Positions 18,586 through 28,291 are shown, numbered from the stretch's first letter. The stretch is 58,024 bases of DNA from Ferrovibrio sp035304305 (GCF_035304305.1 NZ_DATGQG010000095.1:1-58024), one strand, 5' to 3'. Program-made: numbers and translations. Notes: generated by a model from the sequence alone, not told the origin.

Positions 18586-21500
18586 TTGCATCTGCTCAAC
18601 GCCATACCGGAAGGACAGGTTGCCGCCGATGGCGCCGTCGACCTGAAGCAGACGCCGGGCAAGATCGTCGTGCTGAGCGCCGCCGATTCCGAGCTGGCGG
18701 CCCTGAGCGCCGCCGCCGCATCGCTGCCCGGGGAATTCCCGGCGCTGCGGCTGGCGAACCTGCTGCATCTCGCGCATCCCCATTCGGTCGACCTCTATAT
18801 CGAGCAGGTGATCCGGCACGCCAAGCTGGTGGTGGTGCGCCTGCTCGGCGGCCAGAGCTACTGGTCCTACGGCGTCGAACGCCTGAGCGGGATCTGCCGC
18901 GACAACGGCATCGCGCTCTGCCTGCTGCCCGGCGACCGCCAGGAGGATCCCGGGCTGGATGGCTTCTCCACCATCGGCGAGGATGCCCGCAGCCAGCTCT
19001 TCGCCTATTTCCGCGAAGGCGGCGTGGCGAATCTCGGCAACGCGCTGGGCTATGCCGCCTCGCTGATCGGCCATGTCTGCGACTATCAGCCGGCGCGGCC
19101 GCTGCCGCCGGCCGGCATCTACTGGCCCGGCCAGAGCGATCCCGACCTGCCGATGCTGCAGGGCTTCTGGTCCGAGAAGGCGATCATCGCGCAGCCGGTG
19201 GCGGCAATCGTCTTCTACCGCGCGCTGCTGCAGGCCGGCGATGTCGAGCCGGTGCATGCGCTGATCGAGGCGCTGCAGGAGGCCGGCCTCAATCCGCTGC
19301 CGATCTATGTCACCAGCCTGAAGGACCGGCTGTCGGCCGATATCGTCGCCGCGCTGCTGGAGCAGGCGCCGCCGGACGTGGTGCTGAACGCCACCAGCTT
19401 CGCCATCGGTTCGCTGAACCGGCAGCTCGGCTGCGGCGAGAGCGACGATCCGCTGTCGCAATGCGACTGCCCGGTCCTGCAGGTGGTGTTCGCCTCCAAC
19501 GACCGCGCGCAATGGCAGGAAAGCGCGCGCGGGCTGAACGCGCGCGATCTCGCCATGGCGGTCGCGCTGCCCGAGATCGACGGCCGGATTCTCTCGCGCG
19601 CCGTCGCCTTCAAGGCGGAAGCCCGTTTCGACGCACGCACCGAATGCAGCATCGTGCGGCTGCAGGCCGATCGCGGCCGCGCGGCCTTCGTGGCGCAGCT
19701 CGCCGCGCGCTGGTCGCGGCTGGCGCGCCTGTCGCCCGACGAGCGCCGCGTCGCCATCGTGCTGGCGAACTATCCCAACTGCGACGGCCGCATCGGCAAC
19801 GGCGTCGGCCTCGACACGCCGCAGAGCGTGGTGCGCATCCTGCGCGCCATGAAGGATGCCGGCTACGAGCTGAACGCCATTCCGGTCAGCGGCAACCGCC
19901 TGATCGAGGCCCTGCGCCAGGGCGTCACCAACGACCTCGAAGCGGCGCCGCACCGGCCGGCCCGCGTCTGCTATCCGCTCGGCGCCTACCGCCTCTTCTT
20001 CGACGGCCTGCCGGAACAGCTGCGCGCGCGGGTGATCGCGCGCTGGGGCGAGCCGGAGGCGGACCCGCATCTGCGCGAGGACGGCTTCGCCCTGCCGGTG
20101 CTGCTGCTCGGCAACGTGGCGGTGCTGATCCAGCCGGCGCGCGGCTACAACATCGATCCGGCGCGCACCTACCATGATCCCGATCTGGTGCCGCCGCACA
20201 GCTACTTCGCCGCCTATGCCTGGCTGCGCAACGGCTTCAAGGCCGATGCGGTGATCCATTGCGGCAAGCACGGCAGTCTGGAATGGCTGCCGGGCAAGGC
20301 GCTGGCGCTGTCGGAAAGCTGCGTCCCCGAGGCCGTGCTCGGGCCGCTGCCGCAGCTCTATCCCTTCATCGTCAACGATCCCGGCGAAGGCACCCAGGCC
20401 AAGCGCCGCACGGCGGCGGTGATCATCGACCACCTCACGCCACCGCTGACCAGGGCCGAGATCTACGGCGATCTTGCCGCCCTGGAGCAGCTGGTGGACG
20501 AGTATTACGAAGCGGCAGGGCTCGACCGCCGCCGGCTGCCCCTCCTGGCCGACCGCATCCTGGCGGAAGCGCGCCGCATCGGCCTCGATGCCGATTGCGA
20601 CATCACGCTGGACGAGGATGCCGAGACGGCCCTGCTCAAGATCGACAACCATCTCTGCGACCTCAGGGAGCTGCAGATCCGCGACGGGCTGCATGTCTTC
20701 GGCGAGAAGCCGGAAGGCGAGGCGCTGATCGACCTGCTGGTGGCGCTGGTGCGCCTGCCGCGCGGCGACGGCAGGGGCGGCAACGCCTCCATCCTGCGCG
20801 CGCTCTGCGCCGATCTCGGGCTGGACTGCGATCCGCTGGAGGTCGAGTACGCCGCCACGTGGCAGGGGGCGAAGCCGCCTTTGCTGGCGATGATCACCGA
20901 TGCGCCCTGGCGCAGCTTCGGCGACACCGTCGAGCGGCTGGAACTGCTGGCCAAGCAGCTGGTCGGCGACAAACGACTGCCCGAAGACAGCTGGACGGCG
21001 ACGCGCGCGGTGCTGCACGAGATCGACTACGTGCTGCGGCCCGCCGTGCTGCGCTGCGGCCGCGAGGAAATGCAGAATCTGCTGCGCGGCCTCGACGGCC
21101 GCTTCGTGCCGCCGGGTCCGAGCGGGGCGCCGACCCGCGGCCGGCCCGATGTGCTGCCGACCGGGCGCAATTTCTACTCGCTGGATGCGCGCAGCCTGCC
21201 GACGCCGGCGGCCTGGACGCTCGGCTGGCGCTCGGCCGACGCGCTGCTGCAGCGGCACCGGCAGGATCACGGCGAATGGCCGCATGCGATCCTGCTCAAT
21301 GCCTGGGGCACGGCCAACATGCGCACCGGCGGCGACGACATCGCCCAGGCGCTGGCGCTGATTGGCGCGCGGCCGACATGGGATCCGCATTCGGGCCGCG
21401 TCACCGGTTTCGAGATCGTGCCGCTCGACCTGCTCGACCGGCCGCGCATCGATGTCACGCTGAAGGTTTCAGGCTTTTTCCGCGATGCCTTCCCGGCCCA

Positions 21501-22344
21501 GGTGGCGCTGTTCGACGCCGCCGTGCGCGCGGTGCAGGCGCTGGACGAGCCGGACTATCTCAATCCGCTGGCGGCGCGTGCCCGCGCCGAGGCGAAGGCA
21601 CTGATCAGTCAGGGCATCGCGCCGGAGGAGGCGAAGCGCCGCGCCGGCTATCGCATCTTCGGCGCGAGGCCCGGCGCCTATGGCACCGGGCTGCAGGCGC
21701 TGATCGACGAGAAGGGGTGGGAAAGCGCCGACGATTTCGCCCGCGCCTATATCGCCTGGGGCGCCTGGGCCTACAGCGCCGAAAGCGACGGCGTGGAGGA
21801 TACCGAAGCCTTCGCCGGCCGTCTGGCGCAGGTGGACGCGGTGGTGCAGAACCAGGACAACCGCGAGCACGACCTGCTCGATTCCGACGACTACTATCAG
21901 TTCGAGGGCGGCGCGGTGGCCGCCGTGCGCTATGCCGCGGGCGAGGCGCCGGCCGCCTATCACAACGACCATTCGCGGCCTGAAAATCCGCGCATCCGCC
22001 GGCTGGAGGAGGAGATCGCCCGCATCGTGCGCGGCCGCGCCGCCAATCCGAAATGGATCGAGGGCGTGCGGCGCCACGGCTACAAGGGCGCCTTCGAGAT
22101 CGCCGCGACGGTGGATTATCTCTTCGCCTTCGCCGCCACCACGGGACTGGTGCGCGACACGCATTTCGATCTGCTCTACGATGCCTATCTGGGCGATGAC
22201 GCGACACGCGGCTTCATCGAGACGAACAATCCCGCCGCGGCGAGGGACATCGCCGCCCGCTTCGGCGAGGCGATCCGGCGCGGGCTGTGGCGGCCGCACA
22301 CCAATATCGCGGCGGCAACGATCGAACGGATGAGTGCGGCATGA
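18586..22344 (+). CDS. cobN: Cobaltochelatase subunit CobN
   Basis: 1252 aa from the TTG at 18586, giving MHLLNAIPEG, the usual CobN N terminus. An upstream ATG at 18532 is less likely. The CobN/magnesium chelatase large-subunit family is clear from RVAIVLANYPNCDGRIGNGV near 405, RGYNIDPARTYHDPDLVPPH near 530, and AVIHCGKHGSLEWLPGKALA near 563, with the conserved His-Gly-Lys-His motif. CobN is the large subunit that inserts Co2+ into hydrogenobyrinic acid a,c-diamide with ATP, together with CobS and CobT. Those two partners are not in the window. It is the first gene of the riboswitch operon; cobO overlaps by four bases. Confidence 0.97.
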   Translation: MHLLNAIPEGQVAADGAVDLKQTPGKIVVLSAADSELAALSAAAASLPGEFPALRLANLLHLAHPHSVDLYIEQVIRHAKLVVVRLLGGQSYWSYGVERLSGICRDNGIALCLLPGDRQEDPGLDGFSTIGEDARSQLFAYFREGGVANLGNALGYAASLIGHVCDYQPARPLPPAGIYWPGQSDPDLPMLQGFWSEKAIIAQPVAAIVFYRALLQAGDVEPVHALIEALQEAGLNPLPIYVTSLKDRLSADIVAALLEQAPPDVVLNATSFAIGSLNRQLGCGESDDPLSQCDCPVLQVVFASNDRAQWQESARGLNARDLAMAVALPEIDGRILSRAVAFKAEARFDARTECSIVRLQADRGRAAFVAQLAARWSRLARLSPDERRVAIVLANYPNCDGRIGNGVGLDTPQSVVRILRAMKDAGYELNAIPVSGNRLIEALRQGVTNDLEAAPHRPARVCYPLGAYRLFFDGLPEQLRARVIARWGEPEADPHLREDGFALPVLLLGNVAVLIQPARGYNIDPARTYHDPDLVPPHSYFAAYAWLRNGFKADAVIHCGKHGSLEWLPGKALALSESCVPEAVLGPLPQLYPFIVNDPGEGTQAKRRTAAVIIDHLTPPLTRAEIYGDLAALEQLVDEYYEAAGLDRRRLPLLADRILAEARRIGLDADCDITLDEDAETALLKIDNHLCDLRELQIRDGLHVFGEKPEGEALIDLLVALVRLPRGDGRGGNASILRALCADLGLDCDPLEVEYAATWQGAKPPLLAMITDAPWRSFGDTVERLELLAKQLVGDKRLPEDSWTATRAVLHEIDYVLRPAVLRCGREEMQNLLRGLDGRFVPPGPSGAPTRGRPDVLPTGRNFYSLDARSLPTPAAWTLGWRSADALLQRHRQDHGEWPHAILLNAWGTANMRTGGDDIAQALALIGARPTWDPHSGRVTGFEIVPLDLLDRPRIDVTLKVSGFFRDAFPAQVALFDAAVRAVQALDEPDYLNPLAARARAEAKALISQGIAPEEAKRRAGYRIFGARPGAYGTGLQALIDEKGWESADDFARAYIAWGAWAYSAESDGVEDTEAFAGRLAQVDAVVQNQDNREHDLLDSDDYYQFEGGAVAAVRYAAGEAPAAYHNDHSRPENPRIRRLEEEIARIVRGRAANPKWIEGVRRHGYKGAFEIAATVDYLFAFAATTGLVRDTHFDLLYDAYLGDDATRGFIETNNPAAARDIAARFGEAIRRGLWRPHTNIAAATIERMSAA

Positions 22345-22943
22345 CGGACGACATTCCGGGCGAGGACAAGATCAAAGCGCGCGACCGCATGCCGGCGACC
22401 GGGACCATCGGGAAGGGCCTTCTCATGGTCCATACCGGCAGGGGCAAGGGCAAGTCGACCGCCGCCTTCGGCCTCGCGCTGCGCGCCATCGGCAACGGCA
22501 TGCGCGTCGGCATCGTGCAGTTCGTCAGGGGCGGAAGGATCACCGGCGAGCGCGTGGTGCTGGAGAAGTTCACCGACCAGGTCACCATCCGCACCATGGG
22601 CGATGGCTTCACCCGGGAAGCCCGGGACCGCGCCCGCGACACCGCCGCGGCGAAGCAGGCCTGGGAGGCGGCGCAGGAGCTGATCGAGGCGAGCCGCGGC
22701 CCGAAGCCGCTCTACGAGCTGCTGATCCTCGACGAACTCAACATCATGCTGCGCGACGGGTCTCTCGATGTCGACGAGGTGGTGCGCGTGCTCAACGGGC
22801 GGCCGCCTGACCTGCATGTCGTGGTCACCGGCCGCGATGCACCGCCGGCACTGATCGAGGCGGCCGATCTCGTTACCGAGATGGCCGAGGTCAAACATCC
22901 GTTCCGCGCCGGCGTGACGGCGCAGAAGGGCATCGAGTTCTGA
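22341..22943 (+). CDS. cobO: Cob(I)yrinic acid a,c-diamide adenosyltransferase
   Basis: 200 aa. The P-loop sits in MVHTGRGKGKSTAAFGLALR (near residues 29-48), and the BtuR/CobO family motif LLILDELNIMLRDG is near 128. The enzyme transfers the adenosyl group from ATP to the Co(I) corrinoid to make the upper ligand. It overlaps the cobN stop (ATGA) and its own stop shares a base with the next start. Confidence 0.97.
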   Translation: MTDDIPGEDKIKARDRMPATGTIGKGLLMVHTGRGKGKSTAAFGLALRAIGNGMRVGIVQFVRGGRITGERVVLEKFTDQVTIRTMGDGFTREARDRARDTAAAKQAWEAAQELIEASRGPKPLYELLILDELNIMLRDGSLDVDEVVRVLNGRPPDLHVVVTGRDAPPALIEAADLVTEMAEVKHPFRAGVTAQKGIEF

Positions 22944-23953
22944 TGGTCCGGCTCGAGAAAACCGGCATCATGATCTGCGGCCATGGCAGCCGCGACGGCC
23001 GCGCCGTGGCCGAGTTCACCGCGCTGGCGCAGCGGGTGAAGCGCCGCCTGCCGCAATACGACGTCGATTTCGGCTTCCTGGAATTCGCCACGCCGGTCAT
23101 CCGCGACGGCCTGGATGCGCTGCGCGCGAAGGGCAACACCAGGATTCTCGCCCTGCCCGGCATGCTGTTCGCCGCCGGTCATGCCAAGAACGACATCCCG
23201 AGCGTGCTGAACCGCTACCAGGCGGAGCATCCTGGCGTGGCGATTTCCTGTGGTCGCGATCTCGGCATCGACCTGAAGATGCTGCGCGCCGCCGGCGACC
23301 GCATCCGGCAGGCGCTGGAGGATGCCGGCGACGCCGTGCCGCGCCATGAGACCGCGCTGGTGGTGGTCGGCCGCGGCACCTCCGATCCCGATGCCAATTC
23401 CGGCATCGCCAAGGTCATGCGCCTGCTCTGGGAAGGCTTCGGCTTCGGCTGGGGCGAGACGGCCTATTCCGGCGTCACCTTTCCGCTGGTCGAGCCGGCG
23501 CTGCGCCATGTGGCGAAACTCGGCTACCGCCGCGTCGTGGTGTTTCCCTATTTCCTCTTCACCGGCATCCTCGTCGAGCGCATTTACGGGCATACCGATC
23601 TCGTCGCCCGCGACCATCCGGAGATCGAATTCGTCAAGGCCGGCTACCTCAGCGATCATCCGCTGGTACCCGAGGTGCTGGAGGACCGGCTGAACGAGAT
23701 TCTTGCCGGCGCCAACGCCATGAACTGCCAGATGTGCAAATACCGCGCGCAGATGCTCGGCTTCGAGGATGAGGTCGGTCTGGCGCAGCGGAGCCACCAC
23801 CATCACGTGGAAGGCATCGGCACCGGACATTCTCACCACCATGATCATGGGCACCATCACGGCCATGATCACGGGCATCATCCCTATCCCCATGCCGACC
23901 ATCCGCTCGGGCCGCGCAGCCTGGGTCGTCCGGCAAAGACCGGAACGCCATGA
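22943..23953 (+). CDS. cbiX: Sirohydrochlorin cobaltochelatase CbiX, long form with Fe-S motif and His-rich tail
   Basis: 336 aa, the long two-domain form. The first CbiX domain has the catalytic His pair in ICGHGSRDGR (His about 14) and LFAAGHAKNDIPS. In the second domain the equivalent of the first motif reads VGRGTSDPDAN, so its His is Arg. MNCQMCKYR near residue 256 matches the MxCxxC iron-sulfur motif of long CbiX proteins. Residues about 283-315 are a His-rich metal-binding tail (HSHHHDHGHHHGHDHGHH). CbiX inserts Co2+ into sirohydrochlorin, the first committed step of the cobalt-early pathway. The downstream cobH start overlaps its stop. Confidence 0.92.
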   Translation: MVRLEKTGIMICGHGSRDGRAVAEFTALAQRVKRRLPQYDVDFGFLEFATPVIRDGLDALRAKGNTRILALPGMLFAAGHAKNDIPSVLNRYQAEHPGVAISCGRDLGIDLKMLRAAGDRIRQALEDAGDAVPRHETALVVVGRGTSDPDANSGIAKVMRLLWEGFGFGWGETAYSGVTFPLVEPALRHVAKLGYRRVVVFPYFLFTGILVERIYGHTDLVARDHPEIEFVKAGYLSDHPLVPEVLEDRLNEILAGANAMNCQMCKYRAQMLGFEDEVGLAQRSHHHHVEGIGTGHSHHHDHGHHHGHDHGHHPYPHADHPLGPRSLGRPAKTGTP

Positions 23954-24585
23954 CGGGCTACGACTACCTGCGCGATCCCGACACGATCCACCGCCTGAGC
24001 TTCGAGCTGATCCGGCGCGAGGTCGACCTGTCGCATCTGCCGCCGGGCATCGACGAGATGGCGCTGCGCCTCATCCATGCCTGCGCCATGCCCGACATCC
24101 TGCCCGACCTGGTCTGGACGCCGGATCTCCCGCGCGCGGTCCATGACGCGCTGCAGGCGGGCAAGCCGATCCTGAGCGACGTCGACATGGTGGCCTACGG
24201 CGTGATCCGCTCGCGCCTGCCGAAGGGCAATCCGGTCCTCAGCTTCCTCAACGAGCCGGCCGCGGGCCGGATCGGCCGGGAAAAGCAGATCACGCGCTCG
24301 GCCGCCGCGGTGGAACTCTGGGAGCCGCATCTGGACGGCGCCGTGGCGGTGATCGGCAATGCGCCGACCGCCCTGTTCCGCCTGCTGGAGCTGCTGCGCG
24401 ACGGCGCGCCGAAGCCCGCCGCGATCCTCGCCTTTCCCGTCGGCTTCGTCGGCGCCGCCGAATCCAAGCAGGCGCTGATCGATGCCGATACCGGCATCGC
24501 CTTCGCAACCCTGAAAGGCCGGCGTGGCGGCAGCGCGATGGCGGCCGCGGCGATCAACGCCCTGGCCGCCTGGAAGCCGCAATGA
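23950..24585 (+). CDS. cobH: Precorrin-8X methylmutase
   Basis: 211 aa, the normal size. Motifs typical of CobH/CbiC: RRLIHACAMPDI-like segment (ALRLIHACAMPDILPDLVW) with the catalytic His near residue 41, ILSDVDMVAYGVIRSRLP near 78, and VIGNAPTALFRLLEL and PVGFVGAAESK later. It moves the methyl group from C11 to C12 to form hydrogenobyrinic (or cobyrinic) acid. ATGA overlaps link it to cbiX before and cobL after. Confidence 0.96.
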   Translation: MTGYDYLRDPDTIHRLSFELIRREVDLSHLPPGIDEMALRLIHACAMPDILPDLVWTPDLPRAVHDALQAGKPILSDVDMVAYGVIRSRLPKGNPVLSFLNEPAAGRIGREKQITRSAAAVELWEPHLDGAVAVIGNAPTALFRLLELLRDGAPKPAAILAFPVGFVGAAESKQALIDADTGIAFATLKGRRGGSAMAAAAINALAAWKPQ

Positions 24586-25778
24586 GCCGCTGGCTCAGCG
24601 TCGTCGGCATCGGCGAGGATGGCCCGGAGCGGCTGACGCCCGCCGCCCGCACGCTGATCGACACCGCTGAACTGCTGGTCGGCGGCGAGCGCCATCTCGC
24701 CATGCTGCCGCCGCGCGCGGGCCAGCAGCGGCGGCGTTGGACCAAGCCGCTGGATGATCTGGTCGCGGAGATCGTTGCCCATAAGGGACGCCGCGTGACC
24801 GTGCTGGCGACCGGCGATCCCATGTGGTTCGGCATCGGCGTCACCCTGGCGAACCATGTGCCGGCCGCCGAGATGCTGATTATCCCGCAGGCTGGCGCCT
24901 TCTCGCTGGCAGCCGCCCGGCTCGGCTGGGCGCTGGATGCGACGGACTGCATCACGCTGCATGGCCGCCCGCTGGATCTGCTGGCACTGCATCTGCAGCC
25001 CCATGCGCGGCTGCTGATCCTGAGCGGGAACGGCCAAACGCCGGCGCAGGTCGCGGCCTATCTGGCAGCGCGCGGCTTCGGCAGCGCCGAACTCACCGTG
25101 CTGGAGCATATGGGCGGCGCGCAGGAGCGCATCGTCACTGGCCGCGCCGATGCCTGGCGCGACAATCCCTGCGCCGATCTCAACACCACCGCCGTGCAGC
25201 TTCATGACGGTCCCGGCCTCACGCGCCTGCCCGGCCTGCCCGACGCGCTGTACCAGCATGACGGCAGCATCACCAAACGCGAGATCCGCGCGGTGACGCT
25301 CTCGAAGCTGGCACCGTTTCCGGGCGAGCTGCTCTGGGACATCGGCGCCGGCGCGGGCTCGGTTGCCATCGAATGGATGCGCAGCCATCGCCGCAACCGC
25401 GCCATCGCCATCGAGCAGAGCGCGGACCGCTGCGCCGTGATCGCACGGAATGCGGCCATGCTGGGCGCGCCCGGCCTTGACATCCGGCAGGGCCGCGCGC
25501 CCGCAGGACTGAAAGACTGGCCGGCCCCCGACGCCGTCTTCATCGGCGGCGGCATCCTCGCCGACGGTCTGGTCGATCTCTGCTGGAATGCGCTGAAGCC
25601 CGGCGGGCGGCTGGTTGCCAATGTCGTCACCACCGAGGGCGAAGCCGCCGTGGCGCAGGCCCAATCTCGCCATGGCGGCGAGCTGACGCGGATCAGCGTG
25701 CAGCGTGCCGCACCCGTTGGCCGCTTCCAGGGCTGGCATGCGCTGATGCCGGTGACGCAGTGGAGCGTGACGAAATGA
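24582..25778 (+). CDS. cobL: Precorrin-6Y C5,15-methyltransferase (decarboxylating), CobE/CobT-type fusion
   Basis: 398 aa, the fused form equivalent to CbiE plus CbiT. The N-terminal half is a tetrapyrrole methylase (SVVGIGEDGPERLTPAARTL, VLATGDPMWFGIGVTL). The C-terminal half, from about residue 215, is a class I SAM methyltransferase (LLWDIGAGAGSVAIEWMRSH, AIAIEQSADRCAVIARNA). CobL methylates C5 and C15 and decarboxylates the C12 acetate. Four-base overlaps join it to cobH and cobI. Confidence 0.97.
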   Translation: MSRWLSVVGIGEDGPERLTPAARTLIDTAELLVGGERHLAMLPPRAGQQRRRWTKPLDDLVAEIVAHKGRRVTVLATGDPMWFGIGVTLANHVPAAEMLIIPQAGAFSLAAARLGWALDATDCITLHGRPLDLLALHLQPHARLLILSGNGQTPAQVAAYLAARGFGSAELTVLEHMGGAQERIVTGRADAWRDNPCADLNTTAVQLHDGPGLTRLPGLPDALYQHDGSITKREIRAVTLSKLAPFPGELLWDIGAGAGSVAIEWMRSHRRNRAIAIEQSADRCAVIARNAAMLGAPGLDIRQGRAPAGLKDWPAPDAVFIGGGILADGLVDLCWNALKPGGRLVANVVTTEGEAAVAQAQSRHGGELTRISVQRAAPVGRFQGWHALMPVTQWSVTK

Positions 25779-26479
25779 GCGGCAGGCTTTACGGCCTCGG
25801 CATCGGTCCGGGCGATCCGGAGCTGATCACGCTGAAGGCCCTGCGGCTGCTGCGCGCCTGCCCCGTGCTGGCCTTTCCCGCGCCCGAGAGCGGCGACAGC
25901 CTCGCCCGCAGCATCGTGGCGCCGCATCTGCCGGGCAACCAGACCGAATACGCGATCCGCATGCCGTTCAGCGCCGAACGCTTTCCTGCCCGGGCGATCT
26001 ATGACGAGGCGGCGAAGGATCTCGGCGCCCATCTTGAAGCCGGCCGCGATGTCGCCGTGCTCTGCGAGGGCGATCCCTTCTTCTACGGTTCCTTCATCCA
26101 TCTGTTCGACCGGCTGGCCGCGCGCTTTCCGGTCGAGGTCGTGCCTGGCGTGTCGTCGCTCACCGCCGGCGCGGCCGCGCTGGGCCAGCCGCTGGCGTCA
26201 CGCAACGACGTGCTGACCGTCATTCCCGCGCCGCTGGATGACGACGCCATCGCCGCGAGGCTCGCGCAGAGCGAGGCCGCGGCGATCATCAAGCCCGGCC
26301 GCCACGGGCCCCGCATCGTCGCGCTGCTGACAAAGCTTGGCCTTGCCGGCCGCGCGCGCTATGTCGAACGCGCCACCATGCAGAACCAGCGCATCCTCAC
26401 CCTGGAACAGATCGACCCGCAGACAATGCCCTATTTCGCGATGATTCTGGTGCACAGAACCGACGGGGCCCCGCGGTGA
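25775..26479 (+). CDS. cobI: Precorrin-2 C20-methyltransferase
   Basis: 234 aa from ATG 25775, which overlaps the cobL stop (ATGA). The tetrapyrrole-methylase signatures are LYGLGIGPGDPELITLKAL near the N terminus, VAVLCEGDPFFYGSFIHLFD near 88 and EVVPGVSSLTAGAAALG near 122. It methylates C20 with SAM. Whether it takes precorrin-2 or cobalt-precorrin-2 cannot be told from sequence; the mixed gene set leaves both possible. Confidence 0.95.
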   Translation: MSGRLYGLGIGPGDPELITLKALRLLRACPVLAFPAPESGDSLARSIVAPHLPGNQTEYAIRMPFSAERFPARAIYDEAAKDLGAHLEAGRDVAVLCEGDPFFYGSFIHLFDRLAARFPVEVVPGVSSLTAGAAALGQPLASRNDVLTVIPAPLDDDAIAARLAQSEAAAIIKPGRHGPRIVALLTKLGLAGRARYVERATMQNQRILTLEQIDPQTMPYFAMILVHRTDGAPR

Positions 26480-28278
26480 GCGGCAAACCGGCGCTGATCC
26501 TGCTCGGCATCCATGCGCGGCCCGCCGCGCAGGTGCTGATGGCCGCTTTTCCGAACTGGGACGTCTACGCGCCCGACGAGGCCGCGCTGCCGCACAGCCT
26601 GCCGCTCGGCAGCGCAACCGAGACGATTGCCGCGCTGTTCAGGGACGGACGGCCGGTGATCGGCCTCTGCGCCGCCGGAATCCTGATCCGCGCCGTGGCG
26701 CCGCATCTGGCCGACAAGCAGAACGAGCCGCCGCTGATCTCGGTGGCGGCCGACGGTTCCGCCGTCGTGCCTCTGCTCGGCGGCCATCATGGCGGCAACC
26801 TGCTGGCGCGGCGCATCGCCGCCGCCTTGCAGGGCGTGGCCGCCATCACCACGGCCGGCGACCTCGCCTTCGGCCTCGGACTGGATGAGCCACCGGAAGG
26901 CTACAGCCTCGCCAATCCGGAGGACGCAAAAGCCTTCATGGCGGCGATGCTGCGCGGCGCGACGATCCGCATCGAAGGCCATGCGCCCTGGCTGACCGGC
27001 TCGCAGCTGCCGCTGGACCAGGAAAGCGGCACGCTCACGATTGCCGTGACGCATCTCGCCGAAGAGGGCAGCGGCGAGCGGCTGGTCTATCATCCGCGCA
27101 GCCTCGCCATCGGCGTCGGCTGCGAGCGCGGCTGCTCACCGCTGGACCTGATCCGGCTGGTGCAGACGACCCTCGACGCGCATAACCTCGCGCGCGAGTC
27201 CGTCGCCGGCGTTTACTCCCTCGACCTCAAGGCCGATGAGCGCGCCATCCAGGAACTCGGCGGCTGGCTCGGCGTGCCCCTGCGCTTCTTCGATACGGCG
27301 AGGCTGGAACAGGAGACGCCGCGGCTCGCCAATCCCTCCGACGCCGTCTTCGCCGAAGTGGGCTGTCATGGCGTGGCGGAAGGCGCAGCCCTTGCGGCTG
27401 CAGGGCGTGACGCCGAACTGATCGTGCCGAAAGTGAAGTCCCGGCGCGCCACCTGCGCGATCGCGCTTTCGCCCGCGCCGTTTGACGGCGCGACGCAGGG
27501 GCGGCCGCGCGGCGCGCTGCACATTCTGGGCACCGGGCCAGGCGGATCGGACTGGCTGACGCCGGAAGCGCGCATCGCGCTCACCGGGGCCAGTGACTGG
27601 GTCGGCTACGGCCTCTATCTCGATCTCTGGCCGGAGCTGCAGGGCGACAGGGCGCTGCACCGCTTCGAGCTCGGCGAGGAGGAGAAGCGCGTGCGCTTCG
27701 CGCTGGATCTGGCAGCGGAAGGCAAACAGGTGGCGCTGGTCTGCTCCGGCGATCCCGGCATCTATGCCATGGCGACGCTGGCCTTCGAACTGCTGGAAGC
27801 CGAGCCGCAGCAGAAGGCCTGGCAGCGCGTGGAGATTGCCGTCATACCTGGCGTCTCCGCCATGCAGGCGGCGGCGGCGAAATCCGGCGCGCCGCTGGGG
27901 CATGATTTCTGCGCCATCTCGCTGTCCGACCTGCTGACACCGCTGGAAACCATCCTGCTGCGCATCAAGAAGGCGGCCGAGGCCGATTTCGTCATCGCCT
28001 TCTACAATCCGGTGTCGCAGCGCCGTCGCGAACCGCTCGCCATGGCGAAGGACATCCTGCTGCAGCATCGCGCACCGGAAACGCCCGTGGTGCTGGCGCG
28101 CAACCTTGGCCGCGAGGGCGAGCGCATCACCCATGTCAGTCTGGGCGAGCTCGATGTCGACAGGGTCGACATGCTGACCCTGGTGATCGTCGGCAGCGGC
28201 GCCAGCCGGCCGCTCGCGCTGCCCGATGGCCGCCGCTTCGTCTACACGCCGCGCGGCTACGGGACGAAGCGGGAATGA
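26476..28278 (+). CDS. cbiG-cobJ: Fused cobalt-precorrin-5A hydrolase (CbiG) and precorrin-3B C17-methyltransferase (CobJ)
   Basis: 600 aa from a GTG overlapping the cobI stop. Residues about 1-330 are CbiG: GLCAAGILIRAVAPHLADK, AVVPLLGGHHGGN and the C-terminal GVGCERGCSPLDLIRLVQ and EVGCHGVAEGAALAAAG. Residues about 345-600 are CobJ/CbiH: LHILGTGPGGSDWLTPEARI, LVCSGDPGIYAMATLAFELL, and FVIAFYNPVSQRRREPL. CbiG opens the delta-lactone and releases the C20 fragment as acetaldehyde in the cobalt-early route; CobJ/CbiH contracts the ring and methylates C17. Such CbiG-CobJ fusions occur in other Proteobacteria. No cobG or cobZ, the oxygen-dependent alternative, is seen nearby. Confidence 0.95.
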   Translation: MSGKPALILLGIHARPAAQVLMAAFPNWDVYAPDEAALPHSLPLGSATETIAALFRDGRPVIGLCAAGILIRAVAPHLADKQNEPPLISVAADGSAVVPLLGGHHGGNLLARRIAAALQGVAAITTAGDLAFGLGLDEPPEGYSLANPEDAKAFMAAMLRGATIRIEGHAPWLTGSQLPLDQESGTLTIAVTHLAEEGSGERLVYHPRSLAIGVGCERGCSPLDLIRLVQTTLDAHNLARESVAGVYSLDLKADERAIQELGGWLGVPLRFFDTARLEQETPRLANPSDAVFAEVGCHGVAEGAALAAAGRDAELIVPKVKSRRATCAIALSPAPFDGATQGRPRGALHILGTGPGGSDWLTPEARIALTGASDWVGYGLYLDLWPELQGDRALHRFELGEEEKRVRFALDLAAEGKQVALVCSGDPGIYAMATLAFELLEAEPQQKAWQRVEIAVIPGVSAMQAAAAKSGAPLGHDFCAISLSDLLTPLETILLRIKKAAEADFVIAFYNPVSQRRREPLAMAKDILLQHRAPETPVVLARNLGREGERITHVSLGELDVDRVDMLTLVIVGSGASRPLALPDGRRFVYTPRGYGTKRE

Positions 28279-28291
28279 CGGTACACAGTCC

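Noticed and set aside
18532..18588. ATG 18532 as the start of cobN
   Set aside because: It has no Shine-Dalgarno and overlaps the leader frame; the TTG at 18586 gives the usual MHLLNA N terminus.
18547..21390. A 947-codon frame opposite cobN
   Set aside because: It is an antisense shadow of cobN, lacking any recognisable domain, and cobN is clear on the plus strand.
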